In this document: positions 17,919-26,931 of the stretch, piece by piece
Layout of the letters: each line of letters starts with the position of its first letter
Numbering within the stretch: the first letter of the stretch is position 1
Source: Dietzia sp. JS16-p6b
Lineage (GTDB): Bacteria; Actinomycetota; Actinomycetes; Mycobacteriales; Mycobacteriaceae
Assembly: GCF_003052165.1 (NCBI RefSeq)
Contig: NZ_CP024869.1
Coordinates: 3,382,001-3,446,000, forward strand
Direction: 5' to 3'
Length of the DNA stretch: 64,000 nt
Translations under genes and position numbers: made by a program
Notes under the pieces: model-generated
What the model was told of the DNA's origin: nothing
Seen by the model: the letters and a program-made list of their open reading frames with translations, nothing else
Databases searched by the model: none

Positions 17919-20276
17919 TCAGGCGGCGGCCCGGAATCGCCGGAGCCGCAGGCTGTTGGCCACCACGAACACCGAGGAGAACGCCATCGCCGCCCCCGCG
18001 ATCATCGGGTTGAGCAACCCGGCCGCCGCCAGGGGCAGCGCGGCCACGTTGTAGGCGAACGCCCAGAACAGATTTCCCTTGATCGTCCGCAGGGTGCTGC
18101 GGGACAACCGGATCGCATCGGCCGCCGCGAGCAGATCCCCGCGGACCAGGGTGAGGTCGGAGGCCTCGATAGCCGCGTCCGTGCCCGTCCCGATCGCCAG
18201 GCCCAGATCGGCGGTGGCGAGGGCGGCCGCGTCGTTGACGCCGTCGCCGACCATGGCCACCACGCGCCCGGCGCCCTGCAGCCGGCGGATCACCTCCACC
18301 TTGTCGGCCGGCAGCACTTCGGCGATGACGGTGTCCGGGCCGGGCTCGATGCCCACCTGCTGCGCCACCGACGCGGCCACCCTGACGTTGTCGCCGGTCA
18401 AGAGGATGGGAGTGAGCCCCAGGCCACGGAACTTCTCGACGGCCTCCGCGGAGGTGTCCTTGATCTGGTCGGCGACCACGAGCACCCCGCGGGCACGGCC
18501 GCCCCAGCCCACGGCGACCGCCGTGTGGCCGCGACCGGAGGCCTCATCGAACGCCCGTCCGAGCTCGGCCGGCAACGGCATGTCCTGCTCGGCGAGCAGG
18601 GCGGGACGGCCCACCACGACGACCTCGTCGTCGCCCTCACGGTGGCCACCCGCACCGAGCGCGATGAGCCCGGACACCCCCAGTCCCTCCGTGTTGCGGA
18701 ACCCCGCCACCGGCGGGAGGTCGCCGACCCGCTCGCGGGCGCCGGCGGCGATGGCCCGGGCGATGGGGTGTTCGGAGGCGTCCTCCACAGCGCCGGCGCA
18801 GCGCAGCACCTGCGACTCGTCCTGCCCATCGGCAGCGGTCACCGAGACCAGCGCGGGCGCTCCGGTGGTCACGGTGCCGGTCTTGTCGAGCACGATCGTA
18901 TCGACGCGGCGGGTGGACTCCAGGACCTCGGGGCCCTTGATGAGGATGCCCAGTTGCGCGCCGCGGCCGGTCCCGACCATCAGGGCCATGGGCGTGGCCA
19001 GACCGAGCGCACAGGGGCAGGCGATGATGAGCACCGCGACCGCGGCCGTGAACGCCATGGAGGCGCCGGACCCGGTGAGCAGCCAGAAGGCGAACGTCGC
19101 GGCGGCCAGGACCAGGACGGCGGGGACGAAGACGCCGGAGATGCGGTCGGCGAGGCGTTGCGCGGCGGCCTTGCCGGACTGGGCGTCGGTGACCATCTGT
19201 GCCATCCGGGCGAGTTGGGTGTCCGAGCCCACACGAGTGGCCCGGACGATGAGACGTCCGCTGGTGTTGACGGTTCCGCCCACCACCGCGTCGCCGGTGG
19301 AGACCTCGGTCGGCACTGACTCCCCGGTGACCATGGCGGTGTCGACGGCGGAGGCTCCGTCGACTATCCGGCCGTCGGTGGCGATCTTCTCACCAGGGCG
19401 CACGATGAACTCGTCGTCCACCTGCAGGTGTTCCACGGGGATCCGGGTCTCGACGCCATCGCGCACGACCGCCACGTCCTTGGCGCCGAGTTCGAGCAAC
19501 GACCGGAGGGCCGCTCCCGCCGTGCGCTTGGACCTGGCCTCGATGTAGCGGCCCAGCAGGACGAAGGTGGTGACCCCGGCGGCGGCCTCGAGATAGATGT
19601 CCCCTGCGCCGTCGCTGGGAGACAGCGAGAACTCGAATCCGTGGGTCATCCCCGGCATTCCGGCGTGGCCGAAGAACAGCGCGTACAGCGACCACAGCAA
19701 CGCGGCGGACGTGCCGATCGACACCAGGGTGTCCATGGTGAACGAGCCGTGCCGGATGTTGATCGCCGCGGCGCGATGGAACGGCCATCCGCCCCACACC
19801 ACGACGGGCGCGGCGAGCGTCAGGGAGAGCCACTGCCAGTTTGTGAACTGCAGGGCGGGGATCATGGCCATGGCGATCACGGGCACGGACAGCACCGCGG
19901 AGACGATCACACGGTGGCGCAGACTCTCGACGCGGTCAGGCGCCGCGGAGTCGTCGGTGGCGTTGCCCGCATGCGCTGTGGCGGTGACCGCCCCGTCGGC
20001 GTGCGTCGTTCCCGGAACGGCGGCCGAGGTGCGGGGTCGTGGCCACCGGGCCGAATACCCCGCCTGTTCGACGGTGTCCAGTAGGAGCTGCGATTCCACG
20101 CCGGGGGCGTACTCGACCCGCGCCTTCTCCGTGGCGTAGTTGACCTCGGCGGTCACCCCGTCGAGTTTGTTGAGCTTGCGCTCGATCCGGCTGGCGCACG
20201 AGGCGCAGGTCATGCCCTCGATCTGGAGGTCGACGAATGCGGTCGCAGGCCCGCTGGAGACATCGGTGTCAGTCAT
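17919..20276 (-). CDS. copA: Copper-exporting P1B-type ATPase CopA
   Basis: 785 residues. One N-terminal metal-binding domain with GMTCASC (about 20-26), membrane helices, phosphatase TGESVP, the transmembrane [13 protein letters not shown], phosphorylation site DKTGT, HPIARAI in the nucleotide domain and the hinge [13 protein letters not shown] plus a CxxC domain marks a Cu(I) exporter. The stretch between the metal-binding domain and TM1 is His/Ala-rich and variable. Gene order csoR-copZ-copA gives regulator, chaperone and pump in one unit; copZ ends 11 bases before it. Confidence 0.96.
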   Translation of the reverse strand: MTDTDVSSGPATAFVDLQIEGMTCASCASRIERKLNKLDGVTAEVNYATEKARVEYAPGVESQLLLDTVEQAGYSARWPRPRTSAAVPGTTHADGAVTATAHAGNATDDSAAPDRVESLRHRVIVSAVLSVPVIAMAMIPALQFTNWQWLSLTLAAPVVVWGGWPFHRAAAINIRHGSFTMDTLVSIGTSAALLWSLYALFFGHAGMPGMTHGFEFSLSPSDGAGDIYLEAAAGVTTFVLLGRYIEARSKRTAGAALRSLLELGAKDVAVVRDGVETRIPVEHLQVDDEFIVRPGEKIATDGRIVDGASAVDTAMVTGESVPTEVSTGDAVVGGTVNTSGRLIVRATRVGSDTQLARMAQMVTDAQSGKAAAQRLADRISGVFVPAVLVLAAATFAFWLLTGSGASMAFTAAVAVLIIACPCALGLATPMALMVGTGRGAQLGILIKGPEVLESTRRVDTIVLDKTGTVTTGAPALVSVTAADGQDESQVLRCAGAVEDASEHPIARAIAAGARERVGDLPPVAGFRNTEGLGVSGLIALGAGGHREGDDEVVVVGRPALLAEQDMPLPAELGRAFDEASGRGHTAVAVGWGGRARGVLVVADQIKDTSAEAVEKFRGLGLTPILLTGDNVRVAASVAQQVGIEPGPDTVIAEVLPADKVEVIRRLQGAGRVVAMVGDGVNDAAALATADLGLAIGTGTDAAIEASDLTLVRGDLLAAADAIRLSRSTLRTIKGNLFWAFAYNVAALPLAAAGLLNPMIAGAAMAFSSVFVVANSLRLRRFRAAA

Positions 20277-20287
20277 GTCCGGTCAGC

Positions 20288-20503
20288 TCATTCCGCGTCG
20301 TGGAGTGTGTACCCGGCCTCGTCCACGGCCGCACGGACGAGCGCGGGGTCGACGGGCTCGGGGGCGACGACGACGAGGCGGCCCGACTCCAGGTCGACAT
20401 CGACCGCGGTCACGCCGGGGATCTCCGAGACCTCTTCCCTGACGGAGGCGACGCAGTGTCCGCAGGTCATCCCGGAGACGGTGAAGGTGGCGGTGTCGGA
20501 CAT
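20288..20503 (-). CDS. copZ: Copper chaperone CopZ-like heavy-metal-associated domain protein
   Basis: 71 residues, a single ferredoxin-like heavy-metal-associated domain with GMTCGHC (11-17) and the usual VTAVDVDLESGRLVV and AVDEAGYTL elements. Carries Cu(I) in the cytoplasm to the ATPase domain. Lies between csoR (60 bases upstream) and copA (11 bases downstream). Function by family and context. Confidence 0.92.
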   Translation of the reverse strand: MSDTATFTVSGMTCGHCVASVREEVSEIPGVTAVDVDLESGRLVVVAPEPVDPALVRAAVDEAGYTLHDAE

Positions 20504-20563
20504 GAGGTTCTCCCTTGGTGGTGGATGGTCAGCGGTGTGCAGGAGCGGACCGGGTGTCGTGCC

Positions 20564-20851
20564 TCAGGACTTGACCAGGCGAGCGATGGCCGCGTTGGCC
20601 TCGGCGAGCTTGGCCTGTGCCTCCGGTCCGCCGTGCTCGATCGCCCCGGCCACGCAGTGGCCCAGGTGCTCCTCGAGCAGGTTGAGCGAGAGCGACTGCA
20701 GGGCCCGGGTCATCGCGGAGACCTGCGTGAGGATGTCGATGCAGTACTTGTCCTCCTCGACCATCTTCTGCAGACCGCGGGCCTGGCCCTCGATGCGGCG
20801 CAGTCGCTTGAGGTGATCGTCCTTGTTCGCGGTGTACCCGTGCTCGCCCAT
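20564..20851 (-). CDS. csoR: Copper-sensing repressor CsoR
   Basis: 95 residues, all-helical CsoR/RcnR family. The Cu(I) ligands C37, H62 and C66 (YCIDIL and EEHLGHC) are present, the copper-type C-H-C set and not the two-cysteine set of the persulfide sensor CstR. LRRIEGQARGLQKMV is the family DNA-binding helix. It represses its own operon until Cu(I) binds. A matching operator lies just upstream of the start. Confidence 0.95.
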   Translation of the reverse strand: MGEHGYTANKDDHLKRLRRIEGQARGLQKMVEEDKYCIDILTQVSAMTRALQSLSLNLLEEHLGHCVAGAIEHGGPEAQAKLAEANAAIARLVKS

Positions 20852-20860
20852 GGCGGATAC

Positions 20861-20879
20861 GGTACCCCCCTAGGGTACC
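20861..20879. promoter_or_regulatory. CsoR operator
   Basis: GGTACCC (20861-20867) and GGGTACC (20873-20879) form an inverted repeat with a 5-base centre, 10 bases upstream of the csoR ATG. The TACCC...GGGTA layout with a G/C tract is the known CsoR-family operator pattern, supporting autoregulation of csoR-copZ-copA. Confidence 0.8.
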
Positions 20880-20932
20880 TGCCGCAAGGCCTGGGACACC
20901 CCGGCACCAGGCACCGGCGACCGGACGGGCTG

Positions 20933-21550
20933 CTACCGGTCAGGCTGCAGGCCGTGGTCGATCCCCCAGGCGACCGCCTGCGCGCGCGTGCCGACGCCCA
21001 TCTTCCGGTACGCGGCACGGATGTAGGTCTTGACCGTGTTCGCGGACAGATAGCACCTGTCGCCGATCTCCCGGTTCGACAGGCCCTGCACGATCAGCCC
21101 CACCATCTCGGCCTCACGGGCCGAGAGGCCGGCATCCTTGGCGGGCCAGTCGTTGGCACCTGTGGCCGTGTGTCCCGGCCCCACCATCGTCACGACGCTC
21201 CCCGCCGCGATCTCCTCGATCCCACGCACCAGGTCCGCCGCGGGCAGGGCCTTGGACAGGAAGCCGTTCGCCCCCAACGCCAGGCTGTCGTCGACCGCGG
21301 CCCGGCCGGAGGCGAAGGAGTACACCGCGACCGCGCCGATCGACGGGTCCTCACGCAGCGAGGCGAGTCGGGCGTGTTTGCCCACCGGTGCTGCGAAGGT
21401 GTCGTACAGGGCCACGTCCACCGCCGTCGCCCCTTTGGACACCGCGTTCTTCTCCACGACCTCGACGCGGTCGGAGTACTCCGAGAGGATCGCGTTCACC
21501 CCGGCGACGACGACGAGATAATCGTTGATCACAGTCACCCTGACCGGCAT
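20933..21550 (-). CDS. Orphan NarL/FixJ-type (LuxR HTH) response regulator
   Basis: 205 residues. Receiver-like N-terminus: INDYLVVVAG where an acidic pair is expected (N9, D10), a candidate phospho-acceptor D50 in ALYDTF, and GFLSK with the conserved Lys. C-terminal LuxR HTH: LSAREAEMVGLIVQGLSNRE followed by ANTVKTYIRAAYRKMG. The first acidic residue is replaced by Asn, so phosphorylation may be changed. No histidine kinase is adjacent. It is divergent from whiB, sharing 149 bases with an inverted repeat; its 3' end is 81 bases from csoR. Start at the ATG at 21550. Confidence 0.85.
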   Translation of the reverse strand: MPVRVTVINDYLVVVAGVNAILSEYSDRVEVVEKNAVSKGATAVDVALYDTFAAPVGKHARLASLREDPSIGAVAVYSFASGRAAVDDSLALGANGFLSKALPAADLVRGIEEIAAGSVVTMVGPGHTATGANDWPAKDAGLSAREAEMVGLIVQGLSNREIGDRCYLSANTVKTYIRAAYRKMGVGTRAQAVAWGIDHGLQPDR

Positions 21551-21594
21551 GAACAGACAATAGCAACGAACCCCGGCTCACCCGATACCGCTAT

Positions 21595-21612
21595 CACACC
21601 CCTGAGGGTGTG
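21595..21612. promoter_or_regulatory. Inverted repeat in the luxR/whiB divergent region
   Basis: CACACCC-CTGA-GGGTGTG is a perfect 7-base inverted repeat, 45 bases upstream of the LuxR-type regulator start and about 88 bases upstream of whiB. Size and symmetry suit a LuxR-type dimer or another regulator controlling both genes. Confidence 0.5.
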
Positions 21613-21699
21613 GCCCGACCACTTTCACACACCGGATGATGGAGTGTTCCTCCGCGAGCGATCCACGGATCGCCGCCGAACCGAAAGTGGGTTGATCAT

Positions 21700-21975
21700 G
21701 TGGCTGAGGCAGCCTGGACTGCACTAGAAGATCGATGGGCCTGGGCCGACCGCGGGAACTGCGTGGGACACCAGGACCTGTTCTACAACGACGACCACGA
21801 CCTCAAGGGCACGAGGCGCAAGAACGAGGAACTCGCCAAGCAACTCTGCTCGACGTGCCCGGTACTCGACCGGTGTCGCGCCTACGCCATCGAGGAGCGA
21901 GAGCTCTACGGCGTCTGGGGCGGCATGACCGAGATGGAACGACACACGAAAGCGGGCCGACTGCGCACCGGTTGA
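21700..21975 (+). CDS. WhiB-family iron-sulfur transcription factor
   Basis: 91 residues. Four cysteines (GNC, then LCSTC and DRC) bind a 4Fe-4S cluster; GVWGGMTEMER is the turn that contacts the principal sigma factor, followed by a short basic tail. WhiB proteins act with SigA on promoters in redox or developmental responses. The GTG is preceded by AAAGTGGG. The spacing of the first Cys (after WAWADRG) recalls WhiB3-type proteins but I cannot assign the paralogue. Divergent from the LuxR-type regulator. Confidence 0.93.
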   Translation: MAEAAWTALEDRWAWADRGNCVGHQDLFYNDDHDLKGTRRKNEELAKQLCSTCPVLDRCRAYAIEERELYGVWGGMTEMERHTKAGRLRTG

Positions 21976-22105
21976 CCTGCGCCGGGGCCGCGACGACCTG
22001 AGGCCACGTTGGCGCACAACGGGTTCCAGACGATGATCGCGCACCCCGTTCCCTCCCGCCGCCTCCGGGGCTACTCTTCTGCTACTCGAGGCCGGAGGAG
22101 AGTCG

Positions 22106-23893
22106 ATGCCCGGTTTGTCACGTCGCCAGTTCCTGAGCCGCGTCGGCGCACTGGCCGCGGCGTGGGGCCTGGCACCGATCGCGCTGGGCGGTCGACTCGC
22201 TGTGGCCCAGAGTCCTCCCGAGGTGCCGCGGTCGACGTTGTCCGGAACCATTCTCCGCAGAGAGGGCGAGACCCGGTCCTATCGCACCCTGGCCGCGGGC
22301 CCGGGCGAGGCCCATCTGCCTCGGATGGACATCCTGCGTGCGTCTCCGTCTGCGGCACGAGCCGGGGCACGCCGTTCGCTCCTCTACCTCGGACACCTGT
22401 CCGACATGCACGTCATTGACGCACAGTCCCCGTGCCGTATCGAGCCGATGATCGTCCAGGATCACGCCACGTGGGGATCGGCGTTCCACCCGCAGGACCC
22501 GCTCACCGTGCATGTGACCGCGGCGATGGTCAAGTCGTTCGCCGACAACTCGATCAGCCCCGTGACGGGGGCTCCGCTCGGTGCGGCGATCGTCACCGGC
22601 GACAGCGCGGACATGCATTCCCACCTCGAACTGCGGTGGTACATCGACGTCCTCGACGGGGTACCGGTGACCCCGAACAGCGGGTCACCGACCCTGTTCG
22701 AGGGCGTGCAGGCCTGGCGGGACGCCCAGTGGGCGTACCGGCCGGAGGATCCCTCGGGCGGCGCGTTCGGCGACTACGGGTTTCCCCGGCTGCCCGACCT
22801 GTTGTCCCAGGCCATCTCACGCCCCGTCGAGTCGGTCGGCCTGCCGGTGCCGTGGTATGCGGTGTACGGCAATCACGACACGCTCCTGCTGGGCACCTTC
22901 GGTCTGTCCCCCCAGCTCCGTTCCCTCGCGGTCGGCTCGCAGAAGTCTCACACGCTGGCCGCCACCGCGTCGTCGACGCTGAGTGGATACGCCGCGACCG
23001 CGAGCCCGCTGCAGCGGCTCGGTGACGCGTTGGGGGTCCGGTCGGGTACCAGACCGGGATTTCGTGGGGTCACCGCGGATCCGCGCCGATACCTGTTCGA
23101 GCAACGCGAATTCATGGCCGAGCACTTCGACACCACGGAGACGCCCGGCCCCGTCGGGCACGGATTCACCCAGCACAATCTCGACTCCGGGGAGACCTGG
23201 TGGACCGCGGACCTGACGCCCCACGTACGGGTGTTCGGCCTCGACACCTGCAACGCCGTCGCCGGCGCCGACGGTGCGGTGCCGGGCGATCAGTTCGAGT
23301 GGCTCAGGGGCCAGCTGGATCGCGCGCAGTCGCAGGAGAAGCTCGTCCTCATCCTGACCCACCACAACAGCATGACCCTGGAGAACCGGGCGCGGCGACC
23401 GGGTTCGACGGCCACCCTCCACGGCGCCGACGAGTTCGTGGACCTGCTGCTGGCCTACCCGGTGGTGATCGGCTGGCTCAACGGGCACACCCACCAGAAC
23501 CAGATCCTCGCCCACCGCGGACGCGACGGGGGCTTCTGGGAGATCACGACCGCATCCTGTATCGACTTCCCCCAGCAACAGCAGACCGTGGAGATCGTCG
23601 ACAACCGGGACGGGACGCTGTCGCTGTTCACGACCGTTCTCGATCACGCGTCGCCGGTCACCCCGGGCTCCTCGGGCGGCTACCTGGACCTCGCATCGCA
23701 GAGCAGGGAACTGGCGGCGAACGACTGGGCCGAGAACCCCCTGATGAGGCGCGGCTCGGCACTTGACCGCAACACCGAGCTCCTGCTGCCCGCCCCGTTC
23801 GACCTGGACGCGATCACGGATGACTCACTGGAAGAGCAGCACCTGCGTGAACGCGCTCGCCTCCTCGCCCACGAGCAGCGAGCGCAGCGATGA
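22106..23893 (+). CDS. TAT-exported metallophosphoesterase
   Basis: 595 residues. The N-terminus SRRQFLSRVGALAAAWGLAP is a twin-arginine signal, so the folded, metal-loaded enzyme is exported. Calcineurin-like motifs: GHLSDMHVID (metal H/D), VTGDSADMH, VYGNHDTL, LTHHNSM and NGHTHQN, in order. The long insertions fit the TIGR03767-type actinobacterial family. Substrate (phosphomono- or diester) unknown. GGAGGA precedes the ATG. The stop overlaps the start of the following lipoprotein gene (ATGA), so the two are coupled. Confidence 0.87.
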   Translation: MPGLSRRQFLSRVGALAAAWGLAPIALGGRLAVAQSPPEVPRSTLSGTILRREGETRSYRTLAAGPGEAHLPRMDILRASPSAARAGARRSLLYLGHLSDMHVIDAQSPCRIEPMIVQDHATWGSAFHPQDPLTVHVTAAMVKSFADNSISPVTGAPLGAAIVTGDSADMHSHLELRWYIDVLDGVPVTPNSGSPTLFEGVQAWRDAQWAYRPEDPSGGAFGDYGFPRLPDLLSQAISRPVESVGLPVPWYAVYGNHDTLLLGTFGLSPQLRSLAVGSQKSHTLAATASSTLSGYAATASPLQRLGDALGVRSGTRPGFRGVTADPRRYLFEQREFMAEHFDTTETPGPVGHGFTQHNLDSGETWWTADLTPHVRVFGLDTCNAVAGADGAVPGDQFEWLRGQLDRAQSQEKLVLILTHHNSMTLENRARRPGSTATLHGADEFVDLLLAYPVVIGWLNGHTHQNQILAHRGRDGGFWEITTASCIDFPQQQQTVEIVDNRDGTLSLFTTVLDHASPVTPGSSGGYLDLASQSRELAANDWAENPLMRRGSALDRNTELLLPAPFDLDAITDDSLEEQHLRERARLLAHEQRAQR

Positions 23894-24279
23894 GGCGGGG
23901 CACGGGGGACGGGAGCGGACGCGAGATGACGCGCCGGATGAAAGTTGCGACGGGGGGAGCGATCGTCGTGCTCGCGGTGGCGGGATGTTCGCAGATCGAC
24001 GCGCTCGCGCCTGTCGGGGGAGCAGAAATCGCGGACCTTCGATACGCGGCGAACGAGGTCCTGCTCGAGCAGGGGGTCGAGATCCTCGTCGCACCGGTGT
24101 GCGAGGGCCACGGAGCAAGCCTGCGATGCGTGGGGGAGACCGTCGACGAGGAGACCATCACGGCGACGCTGACCTCCGAGGACGGCACGACCTTCGAGCT
24201 CGAGGTCGGGGGGCGCCTCATCTACTCCGGCCCCGTGCAGGCCGTACTCGACCGCAACGGCACGGTGGGTTCGAGATGA
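23890..24279 (+). CDS. Small lipoprotein of unknown function
   Basis: 129 residues from an ATG overlapping the previous stop; an ATG at 23926 (MTRRMKVATGG) is a possible alternative. The hydrophobic segment AIVVLAVAGC ends in a lipobox. The mature part has one cysteine pair (APVCEGHGASLRC) that could form a disulfide, and is acidic. No family recognised with confidence. It is coupled on both sides by 4-base overlaps, which implies a shared function with the phosphoesterase and the membrane protein. Confidence 0.7.
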   Translation: MRRGTGDGSGREMTRRMKVATGGAIVVLAVAGCSQIDALAPVGGAEIADLRYAANEVLLEQGVEILVAPVCEGHGASLRCVGETVDEETITATLTSEDGTTFELEVGGRLIYSGPVQAVLDRNGTVGSR

Positions 24280-24881
24280 GCGGTGGGCGCACGATGACCG
24301 GGACATGGCGGGGCTGCGTCCGGGGTGCGCCTGTGACGGTCCCGGTCGTGATCGCCAACGCACTCGTCCAGGCGTTGCTGACAGTCGGCGATCCGGCCCC
24401 CGAGGCCGGGTGGGGATTCGCTCTCCGCGTGACGGTCTCGGGGGTGGCGATGATCGTCGCACTCTGGATGGTCGTCGGCGCGACTGCTACCGCGGTCCGC
24501 CCCGACGAGAGGTTCTCTGCGCCTCCGGTGCGGCTCCTGGCCGGTTCCGCGCTGGCGGTCCTGCTCGGAGTCCTCGCCGGAGTGCTCTCACCGATCCTGC
24601 CGATCGTCATCGCGTCAGCGGCGCTGCCCCTACTGTCGACGCTGGCCGTGACGCCGAGGGGGGCCGCGCGTCACACTCTCGCGCACTCCCCCGGCCGGGC
24701 CGCCCTCGCCCTCCTCGTGACCGTGCTGGTGCTCCTCGTCAACTGGATCGTGGCTCTGATCCTCGGCTTCTTCGTCACCGGGCCTGTTTCCGCAGCGCTG
24801 ACGTGGGTGGTCTTCGGTGTGAGCGCGACGCTTCTCGCCGCCTGGTGGGCCACGGTGCATCGCCGGGCCGCGGGCGCCTGA
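24276..24881 (+). CDS. Integral membrane protein of unknown function
   Basis: 201 residues with about five hydrophobic segments, including VPVVIANALVQALLTVG, LLAGSALAVLLGVLAGVLSPI and LLVTVLVLLVNWIVALILGFF. The ATG overlaps the lipoprotein stop (ATGA). No motif I recognise. With the exported phosphoesterase and the lipoprotein it forms a three-gene translationally coupled unit at the cell envelope. Confidence 0.7.
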   Translation: MSGGRTMTGTWRGCVRGAPVTVPVVIANALVQALLTVGDPAPEAGWGFALRVTVSGVAMIVALWMVVGATATAVRPDERFSAPPVRLLAGSALAVLLGVLAGVLSPILPIVIASAALPLLSTLAVTPRGAARHTLAHSPGRAALALLVTVLVLLVNWIVALILGFFVTGPVSAALTWVVFGVSATLLAAWWATVHRRAAGA

Positions 24882-25030
24882 GCCGGATTCGGGCGACGTC
24901 ACCACACGCGGCCACATGGCCGGCACCGATCCCGGATCGCGGCGTGATCGGGGTGCCCTCCCCCTTCCCGGCAGTGTCGCTTTACACTCCGTTCATCAGT
25001 GATACATGCCACACCAAGTCCGGGGGGACC

Positions 25031-26377
25031 GTGCTACTTCGTCGAACCGCGATGTGCGCTACCGCACTCGCCAGCGCTCTCGCGATGACCATCGGGGGTG
25101 GCGCCGTGGCCGCACCCGTCGCCTCGGCCCAGGGCTCGTCCAACGATCCTGCTCCCGCGTTCTACCAGCCGCCGGCCCAGTTGCCCGCCGGCCCGGGTGC
25201 GCTCGTCAAGACCGAGGCGTTCCCGCTCGCCGGTGCCATCCCTCCGATTCCCGGGGCGGAGTTCGTCTCCGACGCTGCCGGGCCCATCTCGACCGACGCC
25301 CAGCGGATCATGTACACCTCCGTCGGATCGAGAAACCAGAAGATCGCGGTGACCGGGACCTACCTCCAGCCCCGCGCCCCATGGGCGGGCCCGGGACCGC
25401 GGCCGCTCGCGGTGCTCGCGCCGGGGACCCAGGGGATGGCCGACCACTGCGCGCCGTCGAAGACCTTCCAGAATCTGGCCAACGTCCGCACGGACCCGCC
25501 CGGTGTCGGTTTCGGTTACGAGATCATCCAGGCCTACGCGTTCCTGGCCCGCGGTTACGCGGTCGCGATGACCGACTTCGAGGGACTGGGCACGCCCGGC
25601 CTGCACTCCTACGTCAACCGCGAGGCCTCGGCCCGCGCGGTGCTGGACCTCGCCCGGACCGCCCCGCAGATCCCGGGCGCGGACATCGGCCCCTCGCCGC
25701 GCACCGTGTTCTCCGGCTACTCGCAGGGCGGCGGCGCGGTGGCGGCAGCGGCCGAACTGCACCCGCAGTACGCGCCCGAAGTGAACCTGGTGGGTACCGC
25801 GGCCGGCTCCCCGCCGGCCGACCTCCTGGCCACGCTCGAGTGGTCCGACGGGTCGGCGATCGCCGGGGTGATCGGCTATGCGCTCAACGGCCTGGTCGAC
25901 GCCTATCCGGAGATGGGCGGGCTGCTCGACGCCTATCTCAACGACGAGGGCCGGGCGATGCTCGCCGCCACCTCGCACCAGTGCATCGGCGAGACCGCCA
26001 TCCAGTTCTTCCAGCAACGCACCAACCGCTACACGACGTCCGGCCAGTCGGCCGGTGAGATCGCCAGGCAGGATCCGGCCATCATGAGCTACCTGGAGCG
26101 CGAGCGCATCGGTCGCCTGACGCCCAGCACTCCGGTCCGGATCCTGTCCCCGATGAACGACGACATCGTGCCCGGCCACCAGTCGCAGCAGCTCGGCCGG
26201 GACTGGTGTGCGCAGGGGGCCGCGGTCGAGATGGTCATCGACCACGCCCCGCCGGTGGCCACGGGATTCGCCCTCAACCACGCGGTACCGATGCTCTCCG
26301 GCCTCGGCGACACGGTGCAGTACCTGGCCGACCGGCTCGACGGCGTGCCGCCGCCGGTCAACTGCGGGACGTACTGA
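25031..26377 (+). CDS. Secreted lipase (secretory lipase family, PF03583-like)
   Basis: 448 residues. GTG with GGGGGG 4 bases upstream; signal peptide ATALASALAMTIGGGAVAAP ending near ASAQG. The nucleophile motif is GYSQGG in VFSGYSQGGGAVAAA; PMNDDIVPGHQ supplies the acid and NHA near the C-terminus a likely histidine. PGTQGMADHCAPS and DFEGLGTPG are typical of the secretory triacylglycerol lipase family found in many Mycobacteriales. It would hydrolyse extracellular lipid esters. Own promoter region of 149 bases upstream. Confidence 0.87.
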   Translation: MLLRRTAMCATALASALAMTIGGGAVAAPVASAQGSSNDPAPAFYQPPAQLPAGPGALVKTEAFPLAGAIPPIPGAEFVSDAAGPISTDAQRIMYTSVGSRNQKIAVTGTYLQPRAPWAGPGPRPLAVLAPGTQGMADHCAPSKTFQNLANVRTDPPGVGFGYEIIQAYAFLARGYAVAMTDFEGLGTPGLHSYVNREASARAVLDLARTAPQIPGADIGPSPRTVFSGYSQGGGAVAAAAELHPQYAPEVNLVGTAAGSPPADLLATLEWSDGSAIAGVIGYALNGLVDAYPEMGGLLDAYLNDEGRAMLAATSHQCIGETAIQFFQQRTNRYTTSGQSAGEIARQDPAIMSYLERERIGRLTPSTPVRILSPMNDDIVPGHQSQQLGRDWCAQGAAVEMVIDHAPPVATGFALNHAVPMLSGLGDTVQYLADRLDGVPPPVNCGTY

Positions 26378-26417
26378 GCTGTCGAGCCGACGCCCCAGCC
26401 GCCTCATCCGGGTCCCG

Positions 26418-26447
26418 CAAGTAGGTTGCGCAAGCGGCTTGTAGAAT
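26418..26447 (+). promoter_or_regulatory. MarR operator with overlapping promoter
   Basis: A 24-base dyad CAAG-N4-TTGCGCAA-N4-CTTG is centred between 26429 and 26430. TAGAAT at 26442-26447 is a plausible -10; its start point would fall at the GTG of the MarR gene, implying a leaderless message. The dyad covers the -35 to -10 spacer, as expected for autorepression. Confidence 0.55.
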
Positions 26448-26454
26448 CACGCGG

Positions 26455-26931
26455 GTGACCGACCAGCCCCACGCCCCGGCCAGCCCAGTCCCCGGCAGCC
26501 CCGCGCCCACCGACCCGACCGCACTGGCCACAGACCTGCGTGAGGCCCTCCGGCCGCTGTGGCGACGGTTCGCCGAGCACCGGACGCTGTCGATGGGAAA
26601 GGTCGGGATCCTCGCCCGACTCGACCGCCTCGGCGCCCTCACCGCCACCGACCTCGCCGCACACGAACGGATCAGCCACCAGGCGGTGGCGGGTGCGGTG
26701 CGCGAACTCGAGGCGATGGGGCTGGTCTCCCGGAATCCCGACCCCTCCGACGGACGTCGGGTCCTGGTAAGCCTCACCGGGTCCGGCCGCACCCGTCTGG
26801 TCGCCGAGCGCTCGGCCGGGCAGGAATGGCTGATCCGCGCCGTCACAGACGAGCTCAGCGAATCCGATCGCGCCACCCTCGCGGCGGCAGTTCCGCTGCT
26901 CGTCAGGCTGGACACCGAGGGCCCCGGGTGA
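26455..26931 (+). CDS. MarR-family transcriptional regulator
   Basis: 158 residues. Winged helix: MGKVGILARLDRLGALTATD, LAAHERISHQAVAGAVRELE, then DPSDGRRVLVSLT for the wing. The N-terminus is Pro-rich and disordered. The GTG start coincides with the predicted transcription start. Its stop overlaps the MFS start (GTGA). It most likely represses the exporter operon and responds to a small ligand of the pump. Confidence 0.9.
   Translation: MTDQPHAPASPVPGSPAPTDPTALATDLREALRPLWRRFAEHRTLSMGKVGILARLDRLGALTATDLAAHERISHQAVAGAVRELEAMGLVSRNPDPSDGRRVLVSLTGSGRTRLVAERSAGQEWLIRAVTDELSESDRATLAAAVPLLVRLDTEGPG

Noticed and set aside
17796-19319. Plus-strand frame of 507 codons through copA
   Set aside because: Shadow of copA; low-complexity composition and no start context.
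20564-20851. CstR persulfide sensor instead of CsoR
   Set aside because: C37-H62-C66 is the copper ligand set and the gene sits with copZ and copA.
23763-24275. Upstream extension of the membrane protein frame through the lipoprotein gene
   Set aside because: No similarity in the extension, and the ATG at 24276 makes an ATGA overlap like the other junction of the operon.
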